DNA of 64,000 bases from Pseudophaeobacter profundi (GTDB taxonomy: Bacteria; Pseudomonadota; Alphaproteobacteria; Rhodobacterales; Rhodobacteraceae). Shown piece by piece: positions 44,853 to 52,596 of the stretch. Where the stretch lies: the NCBI RefSeq assembly GCF_029697505.1, contig NZ_JARJEF010000002.1:186001-250000 (forward strand), written 5' to 3'. The position numbers and the translations under genes were made by a program. The first letter of the stretch is position 1; the number at the start of each line of letters is the position of its first letter. A model generated the notes under the pieces. That model was not told the DNA's origin, did not search any database, and saw only the letters and a program-made list of their open reading frames with translations.

Positions 44853-45363
44853 AACTCACATCCTTCCTTACCGCGTCAATTGCACCAGCGGGACAGACAG
44901 ATGAGCAGGCCGCGCAGCCTGTGCAGGCCGCAGCATCCAGCAGCGGCAGGAAGGGGCCGCCAACCCTTGGTTTCATTGAAATCGCCTCTTGGGGGCAGGC
45001 ATCGCGGCAGGTCATGCAGGATATGCCTGCCTCGACAAAACAACGCGCCGAGATTTGCATCACATGGCCCATCTCATGCGCCATGTGGTCATTATCGACA
45101 AAGACGATCTCGGCAAAAACGGTCTCGGGGCAGGATGCGGCGCATTTTCCGCAAAAGGTGCATTCGCCCGCCTCGGGGTTGAGCATCACGCCATCCGGGG
45201 CAAGCCGCAGGATGGTTTCGGGGCAGCTATCAACACAGGCCCCACATCGCGTACAGCCCTTGAGGGTCAGTTCGGAAACGCCAGGTGGTCGCGCCAAAAA
45301 AGGCGGAGCCTGGGTACTGCCTTTCAGCAGGTCACGCCGAGATATACGCCCCTTCGCGGACAT
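44845..45363 (-). CDS. napF: NapF ferredoxin-type protein
   Basis: A 172-residue cytoplasmic iron-sulfur protein with four cysteine clusters: CTRCGACVDSCPE, CTFCGKCAASCPE, CMTCRDACP and CTGCAACSSVCPAG. The family is linked to NapA maturation. It starts 4 bases after napE. Confidence 0.93.
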   Translation of the reverse strand: MSAKGRISRRDLLKGSTQAPPFLARPPGVSELTLKGCTRCGACVDSCPETILRLAPDGVMLNPEAGECTFCGKCAASCPETVFAEIVFVDNDHMAHEMGHVMQISARCFVEAGISCMTCRDACPQEAISMKPRVGGPFLPLLDAAACTGCAACSSVCPAGAIDAVRKDVSYA

Positions 45364-45367
45364 ACGG

Positions 45368-45559
45368 TCAGTGCCCCGGGGGTCCGGGCGGCCCCGAAAT
45401 TAACTGGAACATCCAGATGAGAAACCCGTAGCCGCCGACGACGCCGACGGCGACAATAGGCCAAACGCCGAAGGCCAAAATCAAGAAACGTGTTAACTCT
45501 TTGCGTCGTCCCGCCCCGCTTGATTGCAGGTTGGGGTCAGTGGCTTGTCCATCAGACAA
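45368..45559 (-). CDS. napE: NapE small membrane protein
   Basis: A 63-residue protein with one transmembrane helix (FLILAFGVWPIVAVGVVGGY). I place the start at a TTG (45557-45559), because GGGAGG lies 5 bases upstream and the length is then normal for NapE; an ATG at 45592 would add 11 residues with no helpful ribosome site. First gene of napEFDABC. Role uncertain, inner membrane. napG and napH are absent. Confidence 0.8.
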   Translation of the reverse strand: MSDGQATDPNLQSSGAGRRKELTRFLILAFGVWPIVAVGVVGGYGFLIWMFQLISGPPGPPGH

Positions 45560-45677
45560 TGCTGCCTCCCCCCGCTCGTAAAAGAGCGGCAACTCAATTA
45601 CAATCTATTCTGGGTTGAGCCTAGAACACCGGGCAGACAACATCAAGCGTACCGACTGCCGAGGCCATGTTTTTTCA

Positions 45678-45691
45678 TTTCTTACGATCAA
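45678..45691 (-). promoter_or_regulatory. Weak FNR/CRP-type half-site upstream of nap
   Basis: On the minus strand TTGAT-CGTA-AGAAA matches the TTGAT half perfectly and 3 of 5 in the other half (ATCAA). It lies ~120 bases before napE, within the nap promoter region (45560-45843), which otherwise shows no gene. Confidence 0.3.
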
Positions 45692-45843
45692 AACAGGATG
45701 GGAAAACCATCAAGATATCATCGTAAGTATTTGTTTAAATATACATAAACTAAATTTTGGCGCAAAGTCAGGGGCCCTGTTCGGCGATGCGCTGAGGCGT
45801 GTCTCTCTGCGTTGCGCAGCGTTCCTGTCGCTTGTTGCGCATG

Positions 45844-45872
45844 AAAAAGGCCGGGTTGCCCCGGCCTTTTTT
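45844..45872. terminator. Bidirectional terminator
   Basis: A GGCCGGG/CCCGGCC stem with a 4-base loop, flanked by five A residues on the left and six T residues on the right. It terminates the minus-strand C1 operon that ends at 45918 and protects the nap promoter from read-through. Confidence 0.9.
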
Positions 45873-45917
45873 GACATGTCTTAGGTCTGGCGATGGGGCA
45901 TGCGACCGCCGCCTGGC

Positions 45918-46982
45918 TTAGCCACGGCGCCGACGTCCGCCGCCGCTGCGGCCGCCACGACCGCGACCTTCTTCACCGGCTTTTGCCGGAGCTTTGTTGA
46001 ACTTGATCCACTCGCCGCCATGCGGGTCATTGTTGGTCAAGAAGTTGGCGGCGCGGATGGCTTCCATTTCTTTGCCGGCGCGCGGCTGCATCGAGCCCAG
46101 GCCAAACATGGTCACGAAGGTTTCATCATCCATGCCCTCGGGCAGAATAATCCCAGCAGCGGCAACTTCTTCCTTTTTGGCGGCCAGCGCTTTTTGCGTC
46201 ACCGGCAGGCCAACTGGGTTCATGATCGCCGAAGTCATCCCGGCCCCCATTGCCATGGGCAGGAACGCATTGTTGATGCCGTGGCGGTTTGGTAGGCCAA
46301 ACGAGATATTGGACGCGCCGCAGGTGGTGTTGACGCCAAGCTCTTCGCGCAGGCGACGCACCAGGGCAAAGACTTGCAGCCCGGCAGTGCCCATAGCGCC
46401 GATCGGCATCACCAGCGGGTCGACGACTATGTCATGGGCCGGAATGCCAAAATCGGCAGCGCGCTGTACGATCTTTTTCGCCACTTCAAAGCGCACGTTC
46501 GGATCTTCGGAAATGCCGGTGTCATCATTGGAAATCGCCACAACGGGCACGTTGTATTTCTTGACCAGCGGCAGGATCTGTTCCAGCCGCTCTTCCTCGC
46601 CGGTGACCGAATTCAGCAAGGGCCGCCCTTCGCAGATTTCCAGCCCGGCCTCTAGCGCGCCGGGAACCGAAGAGTCGATACAGAGCGGCACATCCACAAG
46701 CCCTTGAACTAGCTCAACGATCTTGCGCATCAGCGGCGGTTCTGTCTCGTTGGGGTTGGGGTTGGAGTTGTAGACCACCCCAGCATTGATATCGAGCACG
46801 GTAGCGCCAGCCAAAACCTGCGCGACCGCATCTTTTTCAACGGTGGAAAAATCGCCGGCTTCCAGCTCGGCGGCCAGTTTCTTGCGCCCTGTCGGGTTGA
46901 TCCGCTCTCCGATAACGCAGAATGGCTCATCAAAGCCCATGACAGCGGTTTTTGTTTTTGATTCAATAACTGTACGGGTCAT
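45918..46982 (-). CDS. Methyltetrahydrofolate:corrinoid methyltransferase-like protein with Arg/Gly tail
   Basis: A 354-residue pterin-binding TIM barrel (dihydropteroate synthase-like, MtrH/AcsE type). VIGERINPTGRKKLAAEL and DINAGVVYNSNPNPNET are typical of methyl-THF methyltransferases, and DPLVMPIGA lies further on. It would move a methyl group between tetrahydrofolate and a corrinoid protein, in step with the MetF-like gene 3 bases upstream. The last ~18 residues are almost only Gly and Arg (GRGRGGRSGGGRRRRG), not part of the enzyme fold. No corrinoid protein gene is next to it in the window. Confidence 0.85.
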   Translation of the reverse strand: MTRTVIESKTKTAVMGFDEPFCVIGERINPTGRKKLAAELEAGDFSTVEKDAVAQVLAGATVLDINAGVVYNSNPNPNETEPPLMRKIVELVQGLVDVPLCIDSSVPGALEAGLEICEGRPLLNSVTGEEERLEQILPLVKKYNVPVVAISNDDTGISEDPNVRFEVAKKIVQRAADFGIPAHDIVVDPLVMPIGAMGTAGLQVFALVRRLREELGVNTTCGASNISFGLPNRHGINNAFLPMAMGAGMTSAIMNPVGLPVTQKALAAKKEEVAAAGIILPEGMDDETFVTMFGLGSMQPRAGKEMEAIRAANFLTNNDPHGGEWIKFNKAPAKAGEEGRGRGGRSGGGRRRRG

Positions 46983-46985
46983 TGT

Positions 46986-47918
46986 TTATCCTTGAGAGTT
47001 AGCAGGCTGCGCTGCGGCGCCGCCATTGTTGATCGCCCAATTGGCATTGGTCTTGATGCCACCCAGCGGGAAGAAGTGAACATGCGAGATGTTAAAGTCG
47101 GGATTGGCCGCCTTATGCGCTGCCAGTTCGGTCAGCACATCCGTGGGCTCATAGGGCAGCAGCAGTTTCGACACATCCATCGCCCGCTTTTGTAGCACTT
47201 TCAGCGAGGGACCAACACCGCAGGCAATGGCGAATTTGATCAAGGTCTGCAATTTGGCCGGCCCGGCAATGCCGATATGGATCGGAATATCAATGCCGGC
47301 CTCTTTCAGCCCGTCGGCCCAGGCGATGATCGGCTTGGCTTCAAAGGCGAACTGGGTCGCCAGAGCCATTTTGGCATCGGTGCGTTCAGAAAATTTCTGT
47401 TTCCACTGAAGTGCTTCGTCGATGTTCTTGGTCGAACCATCGGCATCGATATCACGGTTGCCTTCGGGATGACCTGCCACATGCAGATTTTCAAAGCCAG
47501 CCTTGTCGAACAGCCCGGTTTCCAGCAATTGCATTGAAGAATGGAAATCACCATGGGGCTGGGCGACACCGCCGGCCAGCAAGAGCGCCTGTTTCACATC
47601 GGCTTCGCCCTGATAGCGCGCGATCCAGTCTGCCAGCGTCGCCTCATCCTTGATGATGCGGGCGGGGAAATGCGGCATCACCGGGTAGCCTTCGGCATTC
47701 AGGCGCTTGGCGGTTTCGACCATTTCCTCGATCGGGGTGCCCTCGATATGGGCAATGTAGACGCGGGTGCCTGCGGGTAGCAGGTCAGCAAAGCTGTCCA
47801 CCTTGGCGGCCGTGCGCGGCATCACCTCGATCGAATAGCCCTGCAGCAGGGCCTCGACCTGTGGGTTTACGGGTTGCGGCGACTTTGCGTCACGCTTTTT
47901 GAAATTCAACAAAGCCAT
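46986..47918 (-). CDS. Methylenetetrahydrofolate reductase-like protein
   Basis: A 310-residue protein of the MetF/MTHFR TIM-barrel type, divergent from the standard methionine-pathway enzyme (TRVYIAHIEGTPIEEMVET; LLAGGVAQPHGDF; IPIHIGIAGPAKLQTL). ATG 47918 has GGAGG upstream. It pairs with the methyl-THF methyltransferase gene downstream (3 bases), so the two likely oxidise methyl-THF or feed methyl groups from methylated compounds into the THF pool. Confidence 0.85.
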   Translation of the reverse strand: MALLNFKKRDAKSPQPVNPQVEALLQGYSIEVMPRTAAKVDSFADLLPAGTRVYIAHIEGTPIEEMVETAKRLNAEGYPVMPHFPARIIKDEATLADWIARYQGEADVKQALLLAGGVAQPHGDFHSSMQLLETGLFDKAGFENLHVAGHPEGNRDIDADGSTKNIDEALQWKQKFSERTDAKMALATQFAFEAKPIIAWADGLKEAGIDIPIHIGIAGPAKLQTLIKFAIACGVGPSLKVLQKRAMDVSKLLLPYEPTDVLTELAAHKAANPDFNISHVHFFPLGGIKTNANWAINNGGAAAQPANSQG

Positions 47919-47944
47919 CACGGCCTCCCATAGTGGTGTCAGGC

Positions 47945-48241
47945 TCACGCCCATCCGTCGTTTGCGATCAGGGTTTTCAAACGCTCCTGATCGTATTCCG
48001 CTTCCAGACGTCTGGCCTCGGCTTCGGCAACCTCTGCTGCGTCACCTTCTACCACATAGGGGGCCGCTTTGCGCCACTCTGCCAGATAGGCATCGCTGTC
48101 TTTGGCGTTGACCTTCATTGCGGCCCGGTCGATTGCCTGTTCAAAGCGTTCTTCCAATTGCCGTTTTGAGCCGCGGCGCCCTTTGCCTGCGATGACCTGC
48201 GCGGGAATATCGCGCCAGTATACGATCGTGATATCCACCAT
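47945..48241 (-). CDS. Virulence-factor family small protein (C1 operon)
   Basis: A 98-residue protein with the pattern of the virulence-factor family (MVDITIVYWRDIPAQVIAGK; LEERFEQAIDRAAMKVNA). Despite the family name, related genes sit beside MetF-like and methyl-THF methyltransferase genes in marine alphaproteobacteria. TAGGAGG lies just before the ATG. First gene of the three-gene C1 operon. Biochemical role unknown. Confidence 0.8.
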   Translation of the reverse strand: MVDITIVYWRDIPAQVIAGKGRRGSKRQLEERFEQAIDRAAMKVNAKDSDAYLAEWRKAAPYVVEGDAAEVAEAEARRLEAEYDQERLKTLIANDGWA

Positions 48242-48574
48242 AGCCTGTCCTCCTAAGACGTCTGCACTTGCCTGCTTTTAGTGCGTCCCGCGACAGCGCG
48301 TACGCCGGATTTCGACATCACTGGGAGTTGGAGCGACGTTTTCACCTGTGTCGTGAATACAAAACCGGCACCGATCTGGCTACAGCAGGGCCTGCCAAAA
48401 ATTTTCATCAAGCTTATGAGTTCATTGCAAGGCTGCGCCGTCACCACATGGCCTGTTTTACGCAAACGCAGCTGTGGTGCCTAATTCTCCCGCGCTCTGG
48501 GCGCCGGATCCCCTTGCGCCGCTGGGCTGCGCTCCATAGTCTAGGGGTAACACGATAATCGGAGGGCGTGAATC
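48242..48574. other. Divergent intergenic region, no gene supported
   Basis: 333 bases between the C1 operon (minus) and ppx (plus). It should hold both promoters. A 51-codon minus frame ends in the ribosome site of the C1 operon but looks unlike a protein. I saw no cobalamin or SAM riboswitch core. Confidence 0.5.
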
Positions 48575-49687
48575 ATGGCGCCCAGGCGTTCTAAAGGTGC
48601 GGGCGCGTTTCCCAAGGTGGTTGAAACCCCTGTACCAGCCCGTCCGGATTCTGATGCGCTTTACGCGGCTCTGGATCTTGGCACCAATAGTTGCCGCATG
48701 CTGATTGCCCAACCCAAGGGCAGCGGATTCCATGTGGTGGACAGTTTTTCCAAGTCGGTGCAGCTGGGCACCGGACTTGAACGCACCGGGCGCTTGTCGC
48801 GGTCGTCCATGGCGCGCACCATTCAGGCGCTGCGGATCTGTCAGCAAAAGCTGAAGCGCAACCGCGTCAAACGTATGCGACTGGTCACCACCGAAGCCTG
48901 CCGCCGTGCCAAGAATTCGCGCGAATTCATCCGTCAGGTCAAACGAGAAACCGGCCTGCCACTGGAAATCATCCAGCCGGAGGAAGAAGCACGCCTGGCA
49001 GTGATTTCCTGCGCGCCGCTGGTCTCGACCAAGACCGAGCAGCTCTTGGTGGTTGATATCGGCGGTGGCTCGACAGAGCTGGTCTGGATTGATCTTTCCT
49101 CGGTGCCGGGGCGCGACCGTCCGGCGGCGATCATGCGGCTGCATGCCGGGTTTCATACAGCTGCAAGCCCCTTTCCCACCGCCAAGGTCGTGGATTGGAT
49201 CTCGGTGCCGCTGGGGGTGGCAACCCTGCGCGACCAGTTCAACGATGTCGAAGATGATTCTGCCCGTTTTGCGCTGATGAGCTGGTTCTTTGAAGAGCAT
49301 CTGGCCAATTTCGCCCCCTATAAGGACGTGCAGGCGCGGGCCGGCTTTCAGATTGTTGGCACCTCGGGTACTGTAACCACTGTTGCTGCCTCTCATCTTG
49401 GGTTAAAGCGCTACGATCGTACCAAGGTAGACGGGTTGCGGATGACCAGCGATCAGATCGACAAGGTGATCCGTGGCTATCTTGAACTGGGCCCCAATGG
49501 GCGTCGCCGCGATCCCCGCATTGGCGAGGATCGCCAGGCGCTCATCATGTCGGGGTCGGCCATCTTGCAGGCCTTGCTGCGCTGCTGGCCGACTGATCGG
49601 CTCTCGGTAGCGGATCGCGGTCTGCGCGAGGGGCTGCTTTATGCGCAGATGAGCGCAGATGGCGTGCTGGAAGACGGGCCTTTTTGA
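48575..49687 (+). CDS. Ppx/GppA exopolyphosphatase family protein
   Basis: A 370-residue actin-fold phosphatase ([16 protein letters not shown] near residue 30; [26 protein letters not shown]). It hydrolyses polyphosphate or pppGpp. A GGAGGG precedes the ATG. The longer Ppx type has an extra C-terminal domain; this one is of the short kind. It is followed by rlmE, an order seen in related genomes. Confidence 0.9.
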   Translation: MAPRRSKGAGAFPKVVETPVPARPDSDALYAALDLGTNSCRMLIAQPKGSGFHVVDSFSKSVQLGTGLERTGRLSRSSMARTIQALRICQQKLKRNRVKRMRLVTTEACRRAKNSREFIRQVKRETGLPLEIIQPEEEARLAVISCAPLVSTKTEQLLVVDIGGGSTELVWIDLSSVPGRDRPAAIMRLHAGFHTAASPFPTAKVVDWISVPLGVATLRDQFNDVEDDSARFALMSWFFEEHLANFAPYKDVQARAGFQIVGTSGTVTTVAASHLGLKRYDRTKVDGLRMTSDQIDKVIRGYLELGPNGRRRDPRIGEDRQALIMSGSAILQALLRCWPTDRLSVADRGLREGLLYAQMSADGVLEDGPF

Positions 49688-49766
49688 GAAGGCGGGCCTA
49701 AGTATAGGCGCGCAAATTGTAATTGACGCCCTGCCCCTGCGGGAGGCGGCGGCGAACACGGTGAAG

Positions 49767-50486
49767 ATGATGGCAAAAACGCCCACTGGTAAAAACACCT
49801 CCGGCCGCGGCCAGCGTGACCTGAAGGTTAAGGTCAAATCCGCCCGCGGACGTCGGCTCAGCTCTACCCGCTGGCTGCAGCGCCAGCTGAATGATCCCTA
49901 TGTCAAACGCGCCCAGGCCGAGGGGTATCGCGGGCGTGCTGCGTATAAGATCATGGAAGTGGACGATAAATATCGCTTCCTCGTGCCCGGTGCGCGGGTT
50001 GTCGATCTGGGCTGCGCCCCCGGTGGCTGGGCCCAGGTTGCGGTCAAGCGGATCAATGTGATGGGCGAAAAACGCGGCAAATCCCAGGGGCGCATCATCG
50101 GTGTTGACCTGCAAGAAATGGAGCCCCTGGCGGGGGCTGAATTCTACCAGCTCGATTTCATGGATGAAGGCGCGGATGACAAGGTCAAGGAATGGCTTGG
50201 CGGCATGGCCGATGTGGTGATGTCCGATATGGCGGCCTCCAGCTCTGGTCATAAACAGACCGATCACCTGAAGATCATTTCTCTGTGCGAGGCTGCCGCC
50301 TATTTTGCCTTTGATGTTCTGGAAGAAGGCGGCACATTTGTCGCCAAGGTTCTTGCGGGCGGCGCCGAAGGGGAATTGCAAAAGCTGTTGAAGAACAAGT
50401 TCACCAAGGTGGCCAATGTCAAACCTCCGTCGTCGCGGTCTGACAGTTCCGAAAAATTTGTCGTGGCCATGGGGTATAAAGGCTAG
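49767..50486 (+). CDS. rlmE: 23S rRNA (uridine-2'-O)-methyltransferase RlmE
   Basis: A 239-residue FtsJ/RrmJ methyltransferase that modifies U2552 of 23S r[18 protein letters not shown] binds S-adenosylmethionine. The catalytic K-D-K-E tetrad fits Lys in AAYKIMEVD, Asp in MSDMAA, Lys in FVAKVLAGG and Glu in SEKFVVAMG. The start is ATG 49767 or the adjacent ATG 49770; an earlier frame start overlaps ppx and is unlikely. A basic N-terminal tail ([17 protein letters not shown]) is typical for this group. Confidence 0.93.
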   Translation: MMAKTPTGKNTSGRGQRDLKVKVKSARGRRLSSTRWLQRQLNDPYVKRAQAEGYRGRAAYKIMEVDDKYRFLVPGARVVDLGCAPGGWAQVAVKRINVMGEKRGKSQGRIIGVDLQEMEPLAGAEFYQLDFMDEGADDKVKEWLGGMADVVMSDMAASSSGHKQTDHLKIISLCEAAAYFAFDVLEEGGTFVAKVLAGGAEGELQKLLKNKFTKVANVKPPSSRSDSSEKFVVAMGYKG

Positions 50487-50591
50487 TCTATACCCCTGCC
50501 CTGATAGAATGTTGCGCAACCGCGGGTGCCCGTATTGCGCATCTCGTCACATCGGCAAAGTCAGTCGCGTGAATGAATGAACGCGACAGGC

Positions 50592-50813
50592 CTAGGCGGA
50601 TCGCTTCTGCCCCAGAAGAGATTGCGTTGCTCGCTTTTGCAGCATCAAGACCTCTGCGCCTGCACCTTCACTTTGCAGCGATACGCGGACCTTGCGTTGC
50701 ATTTGTTCAGCAAGGCCAGATTTGCGCAAGACCTGCTTGGCAAGCGTTAGTAGGTGCCGGTTCTTGTCTGACAGGGTTGCTTTGCCCATCCGCGTCACAC
50801 TGTGAAATGCCAT
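50592..50813 (-). CDS. Small basic hypothetical protein
   Basis: A 73-residue basic, helix-forming frame (MAFHSVTRMGKATLSDKN start) with AGGGCGAGG before the ATG. It lies in the gap between rlmE and the BrkB-like gene, on the same strand as the latter and 98 bases downstream of it. Not recognised; real but unproven. Confidence 0.4.
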   Translation of the reverse strand: MAFHSVTRMGKATLSDKNRHLLTLAKQVLRKSGLAEQMQRKVRVSLQSEGAGAEVLMLQKRATQSLLGQKRSA

Positions 50814-50911
50814 TGTCCTCGCCCTCTTCATATTCCCCAAAACCATGGGGTTATGATCGAATAGAAAACCGGCATGGCCGAAATGTGGCAAAGCTGCCCC
50901 ATTGTTTCCAA

Positions 50912-51802
50912 TCAGGAAACATGTGGTGTTTTTGCCACCTGTCCCGCATCCGTTTTGCGCAGGTCAATCAGGGCGCCGTTGTATTCTGCCCCAAGGATCA
51001 AAATCGCCGCATTCACATAGAGAAAAATCATCGCCGCCATCGCCCCGGCCAGCCCAGCGTAGGTCGCCGAATACTGCGCGATCGCGCTGATGTAGAAGGC
51101 AAATCCAATCCCGGCGGCCCACCACAACGCGACGGTCAAAAGCGTCCCTGGCAGGATGTCCTTCAGCCGGTAGATCTGCCCCGGCAAGACCAGATGGCAG
51201 AGAAAGACCGCCACAAAAGGCACCACAGCTGCTACCAGCCCATTGATGCCAATCGGGATGTTGAATGACAGATCCACATTGGGGAAAAAATCAGCCAGGT
51301 AGCGCAGATACAACGGCAAAATAACCTTGAATATCGCAGCGATCAGGATGCCCGTTCCGCCCAGGATGACAAAACCAAGACAGATCAGCCGCGATTTCCA
51401 ATAGGGGCGTGTGTCGCGTTCATGATAAGCCCGTACCATGGCGACCCGCACCGCATTGACGCCATTTGCCGCAAAATAGAGCGCCAGCACACCGCCGATG
51501 GTGATCAGCCCGGTGTTTGAGTTCTCAAGGACTGCATAAAGCTCAGTCAGGATCGGCGCCGAGACCGCCTCTGGCCAGCCGCCAAAGACCAGATCGACCA
51601 GATCATCCAGATCGATATTGCGCGAAAAAATGTTTGCCACCGCACCAGCCAGGGCGACGGTGAACAGCACAAACGGAAACAGCGCCAACATCATTGACAT
51701 GGCGATATGGCTGCTCATGACCCAGCCTGCCTTGCGGTTGAAACGCTTCAGGGAAAGCCAGAGGGCGCGGGCCCAGATCGGATAGAAAGTGCTGCTTTTC
51801 AT
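50912..51802 (-). CDS. YihY/BrkB-family inner-membrane protein
   Basis: A 296-residue polytopic membrane protein. About six hydrophobic helices are visible (for example MLALFPFVLFTVALAG and LICLGFVILGGTGILIAAIF). The family's SSHIAMSMMLALFPF opening and QYSATYAGLAGAMAAMIFLY block are present. Once thought to be ribonuclease BN, the family is now regarded as membrane proteins of unknown function. ATG 51802 has GGAAGG 8 bases upstream. Confidence 0.88.
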   Translation of the reverse strand: MKSSTFYPIWARALWLSLKRFNRKAGWVMSSHIAMSMMLALFPFVLFTVALAGAVANIFSRNIDLDDLVDLVFGGWPEAVSAPILTELYAVLENSNTGLITIGGVLALYFAANGVNAVRVAMVRAYHERDTRPYWKSRLICLGFVILGGTGILIAAIFKVILPLYLRYLADFFPNVDLSFNIPIGINGLVAAVVPFVAVFLCHLVLPGQIYRLKDILPGTLLTVALWWAAGIGFAFYISAIAQYSATYAGLAGAMAAMIFLYVNAAILILGAEYNGALIDLRKTDAGQVAKTPHVS

Positions 51803-51939
51803 GGGCATAACCTTCCACAACTGCGCTGCAATGACCAGCCCTATGCTGATCTTGCGGCCTGACCAAAGGCGTACCGCATCTGGACAGTTGGGTCGTCAGG
51901 GTATTCACTGCCGACATCGCCCAAACGGAGCAGAATGTC

Positions 51940-52596
51940 ATGGTCCTGTCTATTTCCAACGTCAGCAAGACACTCCCCAATTCTGGCCTGGGGCGACCAA
52001 TATTAGATCAGGTTTCCTTGCAGCTTTCGGCGGGGCAGTCGCTTGCGCTGACTGGCGAAAGTGGATCGGGAAAATCAACTCTGCTGCATCTTGTCGGGGC
52101 CTTGGATGGTTTTGACAGTGGTGAAATTCATCTGGATGGCATACCGCTGAGCGGCCTGCAGGAAGCCGCACGCGCCGCGCTGCGTCGACTAAAGGTTTCT
52201 ATTGTTTTTCAACAATTTAATATCATCCCCTCACTAGATGTCGCCGCCAATATTGCGCTGCACGCAAAGCTGGCAGGCCGATATGACGCCAGCCTGCAGG
52301 CGCATCTGGCAGATCGCCTTGGGCTCTCCGCGCTGTTGTCGCGCTACCCAGAGCAGCTCTCGGGGGGGCAGCAGCAACGGGTTGCCATCGCCCGCGCGCT
52401 GGCCCTGCGACCCAAACTTCTGCTTGCGGATGAACCCACCGGCAACTTGGATGAGGACAGCAGCGATGCGGTGCTGGCGCTGATGCTTGAACTGGTGCAG
52501 GAAAGCGATAGCGCGCTGTTCCTTGTGACCCATTCCCCCAGAATTGCCGCCAAGCTGGATCGCCAACTGCATCTGAGCGGTGGCAAATTGCGATGA
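51940..52596 (+). CDS. ABC transporter ATP-binding protein (AttE/LolD-like)
   Basis: A 218-residue ATPase with Walker A GESGSGKST, Q-loop VFQQFNIIP, signature LSGGQQQRVAIARAL, Walker B LLLADEPTGNLD and H-loop VTHS. It is of the MacB/LolD class, which powers FtsX-type permeases rather than substrate uptake. It overlaps the permease start by 4 bases and forms a three-gene unit with an AttH-like lipocalin. Confidence 0.92.
   Translation: MVLSISNVSKTLPNSGLGRPILDQVSLQLSAGQSLALTGESGSGKSTLLHLVGALDGFDSGEIHLDGIPLSGLQEAARAALRRLKVSIVFQQFNIIPSLDVAANIALHAKLAGRYDASLQAHLADRLGLSALLSRYPEQLSGGQQQRVAIARALALRPKLLLADEPTGNLDEDSSDAVLALMLELVQESDSALFLVTHSPRIAAKLDRQLHLSGGKLR

Noticed and set aside
48253-48465. Minus-strand frame of 70 codons upstream of the C1 operon
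   Set aside because: Composition is not protein-like, and its stop codon lies in the ribosome site of the next gene; probably leader sequence.
48242-48574. Cobalamin or SAM riboswitch ahead of the C1 operon
   Set aside because: I looked for the B12-box and SAM-type conserved cores on the minus strand and did not find them.
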